Origin: RGIG250 sp045616885
GTDB taxonomy: Bacteria; Bacillota; Negativicutes; Selenomonadales; Selenomonadaceae
Direction: 5' to 3'
Assembly (NCBI GenBank): GCA_045616885.1
Contig: JAZLHS010000165.1
Coordinates: 1-11,578, forward strand
DNA: 11,578 nucleotides
The notes beneath the pieces were generated by a model. The model made no database searches. It saw only the letters and a program-made list of their open reading frames with translations, and had not been told where the DNA came from. The translations under genes were made by a program, and so were the position numbers. This document shows positions 7,057 to 11,578 of the stretch, one piece after another; position 1 is the stretch's first letter, and every line of letters starts with the position of its first letter.

Positions 7057-7425
7057 TTAGAGATATTTTTGCCACCAGCTGCGCAGGTACCAGGCAGCTG
7101 CGGCAATCACCGCAAAGACGATTCCCAGCGGCAGAGCTACAAACACGATAAACCACAGCAGCGCTGCAATAATCAGCATGACCGCAATCTTCGTCAGCAG
7201 GCTTGAGCTGCTGTTCACCACATAAACATGCGGCCGGAAGGTATTGACTTCTTCTTCCGGACTGACGCGCTCGCCGTTTTCGTCGATGGTCTCACCCTCA
7301 TAGCTGCGGCGCTCGCTTCCGCTCATCACATGAACGCGGTCACTGTCAGCTCCGCTGCTCTCGGTCTCTGACCATTCAGCATCGACTATTACCAATTCCT
7401 TTGAGGAAAAATCTTTTTCTGCCAT
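7057..7425 (-). CDS. Small membrane protein of unknown function with two C-terminal hydrophobic segments
   Basis: 122 aa; I do not recognise a named family. Residues 1-65 are polar and acidic (many Glu, Ser, Asp), probably disordered and cytoplasmic. Residues about 77-115 are almost entirely hydrophobic with a Pro-Leu-Gly break at 99-101, which fits a pair of closely spaced membrane helices, or one long hydrophobic hairpin. The tail is Trp- and Arg/Lys-containing (WYLRSWWQKYL). A good AAAGGAAG ribosome binding site precedes the ATG and a strong promoter lies 64 bp further up, so the gene is very likely real. It lies directly upstream of the rodZ operon with no terminator between, which may point to an envelope role; that is inference. 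Confidence 0.75.
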   Translation of the reverse strand: MAEKDFSSKELVIVDAEWSETESSGADSDRVHVMSGSERRSYEGETIDENGERVSPEEEVNTFRPHVYVVNSSSSLLTKIAVMLIIAALLWFIVFVALPLGIVFAVIAAAAWYLRSWWQKYL

Positions 7426-7452
7426 GGCTCTTCCTTTTCTGATATTTCACAA

Positions 7453-7466
7453 GCGGCGACCGCCGC
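7453..7466 (-). repeat. GC-rich inverted repeat in the leader of the small membrane-protein gene
   Basis: GCGGCG and CGCCGC flank two bases, giving a stable 5-bp hairpin with a 4-base loop in the predicted 5' leader, between promoter and ribosome binding site. No U-run follows. It may be mRNA structure or a regulator site. Confidence 0.35.
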
Positions 7467-7488
7467 ACACAAGACAACTTATCAATCT

Positions 7489-7518
7489 ATTATATCATCT
7501 GTTATAAACTCTTGTCAT
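7489..7518 (-). promoter_or_regulatory. Sigma-A type promoter for the small membrane-protein gene
   Basis: On the minus strand ATGACA (five of six) and TATAAT (six of six) are separated by 18 bases, with transcription expected to start near 7482. It lies immediately behind the terminator of the chemoreceptor gene, where a new transcription unit would be expected to begin. Confidence 0.7.
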
Positions 7519-7545
7519 CACCGCGGCCGGACAATCCGCTTTATG

Positions 7546-7583
7546 AAAAAATGCTCCCCGACGGCAGACGCCATCGAGGAGCA
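7546..7583 (-). terminator. Rho-independent terminator of the chemoreceptor gene
   Basis: A 14-bp stem (arms 7570-7583 and 7552-7565) with a 4-base loop is followed on the minus strand by six T. Two pairs are G-U wobbles in the minus-strand RNA and would be C/A mismatches on the plus strand, so the hairpin is built for the minus transcript. It starts 12 nt after the stop codon. Confidence 0.93.
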
Positions 7584-7595
7584 AATTTCTGTCTA

Positions 7596-9281
7596 TTAGA
7601 GCTGGAACTTAGCGATACCGTTCTGGAGATTCTGAGCCAGCTCAGCCAGCATCCGGGCCGCCTCTGCCATTTCATGCATGGTAGCCGCCTGCTCCTCCGT
7701 GGAAGCAGATACGTTCTGCGCTTCACTGGTAGTATCCTGACTGATAGCCTTCGCTCCATCGAGCTCGGCGACTATCTGCTGTGCACTGCCAGCGCTGTTT
7801 CTGATAGCAGTGATGGACTGCGTGATATTATTGTTCAGGCTGCCGATAAGCCCCTCGATAGCCTCGAACTCAACCCCGGTGCGACGAACGCTCTCCGTAC
7901 CGGCTACAACTTCTTCATTGCCTCGCTGCATGGACTGTACAGCCAGTGCAGTATCATTCTGAATCTCAGTGATAAGGCCGGCAATATCACGAGCTGCTTC
8001 ACCTGACTGCTCAGCCAGCTTGCGAACCTCCTCCGCTACGACGGAGAAGCCGCGGCCTGCCTCACCGGCACGAGCTGCCTCGATAGCGGCGTTGAGTGCC
8101 AACAGGTTTGTCTGGTCGGCAATGGAAGATACCGTGTCAACAATCTGACCAATCTGCTGAGCACGATTACCCAGATTCTCTACCTGCTTTGAGCTAGTGC
8201 TGATCTGCTCAGCCATTTCTTTAATCTTTGTGATTGCATCGGTAACAGCAGCACGGCCGTTTTCAACGCCCTGCTGAGTACGCTCAGCCATCTGGCGCAT
8301 TTCCTCGGAGTCGTTCAGCAGTACCTGCATATCGCTGCCCATACCCAATGCCTTGCCATTTATTTCTTCCAGATTGGTGGACTGCTTCTCTGCACCTTCA
8401 CTCATGGCCACGGCACTGTCAGCCACCATGCGGATGGTATCGCTGGTCTGACTGAAGCTTGCGGTCAGCTCTTCCGCCGATGCAGCCAGCTGCTCGGCAG
8501 TGTAAGCAACATCTGTCAGGAACGCCTTCAAATCGTTCTTCATCTGGTTGGCACTGCGGCATACATCACCGATTTCATCATCGGCATCTACAGCCAAGTC
8601 CTCGCCGCGGAAATTACCGCTGGCAACAACGGCCAGTGCCCCGGTAGCAGCAGTCAGCTTGCTGACGACCTTGCCAACGACCCAAGTTGCGACAACTGCG
8701 ATGATAATGATGGTAACGACTACGGCGATACCAACGGAAGTAATATAATCTTTCTTAATAGCATCGATGGTCTGAGTGGGAATACCCATGAAGACCATGC
8801 CTACGATTTTACCGTCATCAGTCTTGACCGGATTGTAAACGCTGTAATACTGATTGCCCATTACCTCAGCATAGCCGGCATAATTCTTGCCGCCGCTGAT
8901 TACAGTCTTTGCGACCTCATCGGAGCACTTAGTTCCGGTAGCACGAGAACCGTCAGCCTTCTTGACCGTAGTAGCGACGCGGGTATCTCCGCGGAAGAAG
9001 GTAACATGATTTCCGGTGAGCTTGCCAAGGCGGTCAACAAAAGCCTCGTTGCCGTCAATCTTCGTCTTACCTTTGTAGAGTACACCATCTTTTACCTGCC
9101 AGGAGCCTTCGTCCATAGCTTCGGCGATTTCCTCTGCCATAGCCGTGTCACTGGTCGCCTTCAAGCCCAATGCCGTCTCGAACCCTCGACCGGCCATTAT
9201 GTAGCCGATGACCGAGCTGATCGTACAGGCCAAGACGATGAACACCGCAAAGGCCAATACCGCTTTCTGTTTTAGTTTCAT
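7596..9281 (-). CDS. Methyl-accepting chemotaxis protein with single periplasmic/extracellular Cache domain
   Basis: 561 aa. Transmembrane helix 1 lies at about 7-30, followed by a sensory domain of about 150 residues (31-180) of the single-Cache type, ending in the typical SVYNPVKTDDGKIVGMVFMGIP strand pair (147-168 region). Transmembrane helix 2 is at about 182-203, HAMP at about 202-255, and a coiled-coil signalling domain runs to the end. The hairpin tip that contacts CheA/CheW is the conserved EAARAGEAGRGFSVVAEEVR at 401-420. It passes a chemical signal to the flagellar switch; the ligand is unknown, though Cache domains often bind small organic acids or amino acids. There is no C-terminal CheR-binding pentapeptide; it ends KFQL. 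I chose the ATG at 9281 because GGAGGG lies 7 nt upstream and the first helix starts right after. The frame stays open to 9395, but the extra residues look non-coding. It is a single-gene unit with its own terminator. Confidence 0.95.
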   Translation of the reverse strand: MKLKQKAVLAFAVFIVLACTISSVIGYIMAGRGFETALGLKATSDTAMAEEIAEAMDEGSWQVKDGVLYKGKTKIDGNEAFVDRLGKLTGNHVTFFRGDTRVATTVKKADGSRATGTKCSDEVAKTVISGGKNYAGYAEVMGNQYYSVYNPVKTDDGKIVGMVFMGIPTQTIDAIKKDYITSVGIAVVVTIIIIAVVATWVVGKVVSKLTAATGALAVVASGNFRGEDLAVDADDEIGDVCRSANQMKNDLKAFLTDVAYTAEQLAASAEELTASFSQTSDTIRMVADSAVAMSEGAEKQSTNLEEINGKALGMGSDMQVLLNDSEEMRQMAERTQQGVENGRAAVTDAITKIKEMAEQISTSSKQVENLGNRAQQIGQIVDTVSSIADQTNLLALNAAIEAARAGEAGRGFSVVAEEVRKLAEQSGEAARDIAGLITEIQNDTALAVQSMQRGNEEVVAGTESVRRTGVEFEAIEGLIGSLNNNITQSITAIRNSAGSAQQIVAELDGAKAISQDTTSEAQNVSASTEEQAATMHEMAEAARMLAELAQNLQNGIAKFQL

Positions 9282-9556
9282 GATGTATCCCTCCAGCTTC
9301 TTTCCGGGAAATCCGCCACTAGAACGAAAGTCCCAAAATAAAAATATTGCCCATTTCTTTTCCCGCAGTTGAAAAATGCTGTCAGACATGAACATTTTGT
9401 TTGTCTAATGCCGAAATCTTCTGCGTTTTTGCCGTATTCTTTCCTAGTTTCTGTTATATTTTATTGTATTTTACGGCTCTTCTTACAAATTATTACATCT
9501 CTTTTTTAATTATGTATACTTGTAAACTTAGTCACATTTTATAATATTATTCAAAG
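9282..9556. other. Intergenic region upstream of the chemoreceptor gene, no gene seen
   Basis: This AT-rich stretch should hold the chemoreceptor promoter. I found no convincing sigma-28 (flagellar) element. The best sigma-A candidate on the minus strand is weak: TTGTAA with AATAAA after 17 bases around 9458-9486, four of six at each box. Open frames here are short and lack ribosome binding sites. Confidence 0.4.
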
Positions 9557-9571
9557 AAAAGCAATGCTTTT
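9557..9571. repeat. Short palindrome (7 + 1 + 7) next to the homopolymer tract
   Basis: AAAAGCA and TGCTTTT flank a single central base. It is too tight to form an RNA hairpin with a full stem and more likely, if functional, a protein-binding palindrome upstream of the chemoreceptor gene. Role not known. Confidence 0.35.
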
Positions 9572-9572
9572 A

Positions 9573-9590
9573 CCCCCCCCAAAAAAAAAA
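9573..9590. repeat. Compound homopolymer tract C8A10
   Basis: Eight C are followed directly by ten A, which reads T10G8 on the strand of the flanking genes. It lies between the yifB terminator and the upstream region of the chemoreceptor gene, about 290 bp from that gene's start codon. Such tracts are prone to slipped-strand length changes and to sequencing error. The minus-strand T10 also follows a short GGTC/GGCC hairpin, so a weak backup terminator for yifB is possible. Confidence 0.6.
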
Positions 9591-9625
9591 TAGGCCATTT
9601 GACCCATCAGGTGTATGGCGCACAC

Positions 9626-9675
9626 AAAAAGCTGCCTCAAATGCCGATGCAAAAGCTAAACAGCACTGAGGCAGC
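9626..9675 (-). terminator. Rho-independent terminator of yifB
   Basis: A perfect 9-bp stem (GCTGCCTCA/TGAGGCAGC) with a long loop that can pair further through TGC/GCA is followed on the minus strand by five T. It starts about 25 nt after the yifB stop codon. Confidence 0.88.
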
Positions 9676-9700
9676 ATATCATATTCCAAATTCGTTTTTA

Positions 9701-11236
9701 TTACTCCGCATCCAGCCCGATATCGTTTCGGAGCTGAATTGCCTCGGCGATGTGCCGCTCGGTTATATTATTCTCTCCGGCCAAATCGGCGATAGTCCTT
9801 CCGACTTTTATTATCCTGTCGTAGGAGCGGGCTGACAAATTCTTCGCCGTAAAGAATGCCGCCAGCAGATTTTGTGCTGCCGGAGTGAGGACGCAGGTCT
9901 TCTTCAGCATGGCGTGATTCATCTGCGCGTTGCAGAAGATATTGCTACCTATCGCAGAAAATCTCTCAAGCTGCCGCTGTCTTGCCGCAGTGACACGCTC
10001 CCTTATCACCGCCGATGACTCAGCCTTCGTCTCAGCCGTCAGCTCCTTGTACTCCACCCGCGGCACTCTGATATGGATGTCTATACGGTCAAGCAACGGG
10101 CCGGATATCTTGCGAGTATACCTCTTTATCTCGTTGGGCAGACAGCTGCAGGCATGACTGCTGTCTCCCTGCCAGCCGCAGGGACACGGGTTCATCGCCG
10201 CTATCAGAATACACCGGGAAGGAAAAGTCAGAGAAGCATGGACCCGGGAGACTGTCACCTTGCCGTCTTCAATGGGCTGACGCAGCACCTCAAGGGTCTG
10301 CTTGGAGAACTCCGGCAGCTCGTCGAGAAACAAAACGCCGTGATGGCTGAGGGTGACCTCGCCCGGTCTTGGCACACTGCCGCCGCCAATGATGGCCGTA
10401 GCCGAAGTAGTGTGGTGCGGACTGCGAAAGGGTCGCTTCGTCACGAGTCCGCTACCGCCGGAGAGAAGTCCGGCGATGCTGTATATCTTCGTGACCTCCA
10501 GCGCTTCTGCCCTGGTCATCGCCGGAAGTATGGAGGGGAATCGTCTGGCCAGCATCGTCTTACCGGCACCGGGCGAGCCTGCCATCAGCACATTGTGACC
10601 GCCTGCCGCGGCTATCTCCAGCGCCCGCTTCGCTTGAAACTGGCCCTGAACATCGGCAAAGTCATCCTCCATCGGTTCAGGAGCTTCCTCGGCGCTCACG
10701 CCCGGAGCCATCGGCTTCAGCTCGCCTATACCCTTCAGCCCATCCACGAGATCAGCCAGCCGCCGGACAGCATACACCTCTATACCATCCACCAGCAGAG
10801 CTTCATTGGCATTGTCAGGTGCAATAAATATCTTCTTGAAGCCCCGCTCCCTCGCCTTTACGGTCATGGGGAGAATGCCGTGAATACCGCGAAGCTCTCC
10901 CTCCAGAGACAGCTCCGCCGCAAATATTGCCCCATCCACGCTCTCCTGCTTTATGACACCGTGAGCGATAAGCAGACCGAGAGCCATCGGCAGATCCAGT
11001 CCGGAGCTGTCCTTTTTTATATCAGCGGGAGCGAGGTTTATCGTTACCTTCTGAGGGGCATACCTGATGCCGGAGTTCTTTATGGCGGTGCGGACTCTTT
11101 CCTTCGACTCCCGCACTGCGGTATCCGGCATTCCCACTATGTCTGTTCCGGGCATACCGGCAGAAACGTCGACCTCTACATCAATGATGAATCCATCGAC
11201 GCCCTGTGTCGTCGCTCCGTATGTCCTTGCAAACAT
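9701..11236 (-). CDS. yifB: YifB/ComM-family Mg-chelatase-like AAA+ ATPase
   Basis: 511 aa, the usual length. The N-terminal ChlI/Lon-protease-like fold spans about 1-170 (FARTYGATTQGVDG; GMPDTAVRESKERVRTAI; FAAELSLEGELRGIHGILP), but the serine protease is not expected to be active. The AAA+ module has Walker A GSPGAGKT at 220-227, RPFRSPHHT at 268-276 and Walker B LFLDELPEF at 302-310. A cysteine-rich insert (MNPCPCG at 348-354, then Cys363 and Cys365) is typical of the family, and a C-terminal ChlI-type domain follows (NLSARSYDRIIKVGRTIADL). In Haemophilus and Vibrio the homologue ComM is a hexameric branch-migration helicase that helps integrate DNA during natural transformation. The gene is also kept in many bacteria not known to be competent. 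The ATG has GGGGAG 8 nt upstream. I could not identify its promoter; two terminator-like hairpins sit just upstream. Confidence 0.95.
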   Translation of the reverse strand: MFARTYGATTQGVDGFIIDVEVDVSAGMPGTDIVGMPDTAVRESKERVRTAIKNSGIRYAPQKVTINLAPADIKKDSSGLDLPMALGLLIAHGVIKQESVDGAIFAAELSLEGELRGIHGILPMTVKARERGFKKIFIAPDNANEALLVDGIEVYAVRRLADLVDGLKGIGELKPMAPGVSAEEAPEPMEDDFADVQGQFQAKRALEIAAAGGHNVLMAGSPGAGKTMLARRFPSILPAMTRAEALEVTKIYSIAGLLSGGSGLVTKRPFRSPHHTTSATAIIGGGSVPRPGEVTLSHHGVLFLDELPEFSKQTLEVLRQPIEDGKVTVSRVHASLTFPSRCILIAAMNPCPCGWQGDSSHACSCLPNEIKRYTRKISGPLLDRIDIHIRVPRVEYKELTAETKAESSAVIRERVTAARQRQLERFSAIGSNIFCNAQMNHAMLKKTCVLTPAAQNLLAAFFTAKNLSARSYDRIIKVGRTIADLAGENNITERHIAEAIQLRNDIGLDAE

Positions 11237-11296
11237 TGCCGATTCTCCCCTCGCTGAAATTCAAATAGCCTTTCTGATTTATTCAATACACGGCAA

Positions 11297-11332
11297 GAAA
11301 AATCCTTCCTGCCGCAGAAAGATATAAGGATT
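11297..11332 (-). terminator. Second terminator-like hairpin upstream of yifB
   Basis: On the minus strand AAUCC pairs with GGAUU around an inner hairpin UUUCUG/CAGGAA with a CGG loop (one G-U pair, seven unpaired bases on one side), followed by five U including two of the stem. The G-U pair would be a C/A mismatch in plus-strand RNA, which favours the minus direction. It is less regular than its neighbour at 11338-11374. Confidence 0.5.
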
Positions 11333-11337
11333 CTTAT

Positions 11338-11374
11338 AAAAAATGTGTCACCGGGGATTTCCGCAGTAACACAT
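11338..11374 (-). terminator. Rho-independent terminator for a minus-strand transcript arriving from the right
   Basis: A 9-bp stem (11366-11374 with 11343-11351) extended by CGG/CCG past a small bulge is followed by five T on the minus strand. The one imperfect position is a G-U pair in minus-strand RNA but a C/A mismatch on the plus strand, so it terminates minus-strand RNA. No minus-strand gene is visible to its right inside the window. What it terminates is either a gene beyond the edge or an RNA antisense to the small plus-strand ORF. Confidence 0.75.
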
Positions 11375-11397
11375 AGTAGTAAAATTTATATAGCATA

Positions 11398-11426
11398 TTG
11401 CATTAGAGAACAAGCGTTGTTATAAT
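11398..11426 (+). promoter_or_regulatory. Strong sigma-A promoter for the small plus-strand ORF
   Basis: TTGCAT (four of six, with the key TTG) and a perfect TATAAT are separated by 17 bases, the ideal spacing. Transcription would begin near 11433, giving a leader of about 77 nt. The leader has a short ACCA/TGGT hairpin (11438-11450) and a possible GGCG/CGTC hairpin (11452-11464). Confidence 0.78.
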
Positions 11427-11494
11427 ATGCCTTGGTCACCAGTAATTGGTAGGCGGTGCTCGTCGTAGGAATGGATTGAAATACATAGAAAGAT

Positions 11495-11504
11495 AGGAGG
11501 TGAT
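11495..11504 (+). promoter_or_regulatory. Very strong ribosome binding site of the small ORF
   Basis: AGGAGGTGAT is fully complementary to the 16S rRNA 3' end, with the AGGAGG core nine bases before the ATG. Such an extended site is unusual for the genes of this window. It decides the start at 11510 and suggests tight control at another level, as in type I toxin mRNAs. Confidence 0.85.
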
Positions 11505-11509
11505 ACTAT

Positions 11510-11578
11510 ATGCTAACTGCAGATTTATTGATCAGTATTATGTCTTTAATAATGACGAGTATATGTCTCGGTATTGCA
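11510..11578 (+). CDS. Small hydrophobic peptide, holin-like/type I toxin-like (3' end beyond window)
   Basis: 23 codons are visible and the frame is open at the window end. The peptide starts MLTADLLISIMSLIMTSICL and continues as one hydrophobic helix with few charged residues. Its layout recalls the short putative holin-like toxin peptides (Hol-Tox type, about 30-40 aa) of Firmicutes: a few polar residues, then an Ile/Leu/Met/Ser helix. It has its own strong promoter, a structured leader and an extended Shine-Dalgarno, runs against all other genes here, and is AT-rich. A type I toxin whose translation is blocked by an antisense RNA is the best reading; a minus-strand terminator lies just upstream. 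It could equally be the start of a longer membrane protein. The missing 3' part (end, basic tail, antisense promoter) is needed to decide. Confidence 0.55.
   Translation, partial: MLTADLLISIMSLIMTSICLGIA

Noticed and set aside
9282..9395. N-terminal extension of the chemoreceptor by 38 codons
   Set aside because: The added residues precede a normal first transmembrane helix, have no ribosome binding site, and the ATG at 9281 has GGAGGG at the right distance.
9282..9570. Sigma-28 flagellar promoter for the chemoreceptor gene
   Set aside because: I looked for TAAA and GCCGATAA-like boxes at 15-16 bp spacing on the minus strand and found no acceptable pair.
10073..11257. Plus-strand open frame of 394 codons opposite yifB
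   Set aside because: It is fully antisense to a clearly recognisable yifB, has no ribosome binding site and gives an unstructured Arg/His/Leu-rich product. It is a codon-bias shadow.
11427..11468. Tiny plus-strand frame (13 codons) starting next to the -10 box
   Set aside because: Its ATG would lie at or before the predicted transcription start and it has no ribosome binding site.
11462..11482. A CRISPR array at the right edge
   Set aside because: Only one partial repeat-like sequence without hairpin is present, with no second copy or spacer in the window, so no array is called. The resemblance is kept only as a finding.

Overview
The window reads as a chromosomal segment of an anaerobic, motile bacterium of moderate GC content, probably Firmicutes in the broad sense. 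A diderm Negativicutes (Selenomonas/Veillonella-like) host is my best guess. The guess rests on strong AGGAGG-type ribosome binding sites, the set of strict-anaerobe radical SAM proteins, NrdR, LarB/LarC and the chemoreceptor style. No rRNA or marker protein fixes the taxon. All ten substantial genes lie on the minus strand, so the window is read from right to left. Only a small AT-rich ORF at the extreme right edge runs on the plus strand.

Right edge (about 11295-11578): a near-ideal sigma-A promoter, a short structured leader and a very strong ribosome binding site precede a tiny hydrophobic ORF cut by the window end. It resembles holin-like/type I toxin peptides. Two minus-strand terminator hairpins lie between it and yifB, and the first could end an antisense RNA that crosses the small gene's leader. 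This is the most accessory-looking part of the window.

Middle (7546-11236): yifB (ComM-like AAA+ protein) ends in its own terminator. A low-complexity, AT-rich intergenic region of about 420 bp follows, with a C8A10 tract. Next is a Cache-domain methyl-accepting chemotaxis protein closed by a 14-bp-stem terminator.

Left (1-7518): a promoter drives a small two-helix membrane protein of unknown function. A second promoter just behind it drives a tightly packed seven-gene run: rodZ-like cell-shape protein, ygiQ radical SAM protein, nrdR, a B12-binding/radical SAM protein, pgeF (YlmD/YfiH), larB and larC. Spacings run from a 1-nt overlap to about 40 nt and no terminator is visible inside, so I infer one transcript. 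It joins cell-wall functions (RodZ, PgeF), control of ribonucleotide reductase (NrdR), two radical SAM enzymes of unassigned reaction, and two of the three proteins that build the nickel-pincer cofactor. LarC is truncated by the left edge inside an extreme histidine-rich stretch.

Most of the window is ordinary conserved housekeeping sequence. The points worth a second look are the right-edge toxin-like locus and its CRISPR-repeat-like leader motif, the homopolymer tract upstream of the chemoreceptor gene, the LarC histidine loop, and the radical SAM/lar operon context.
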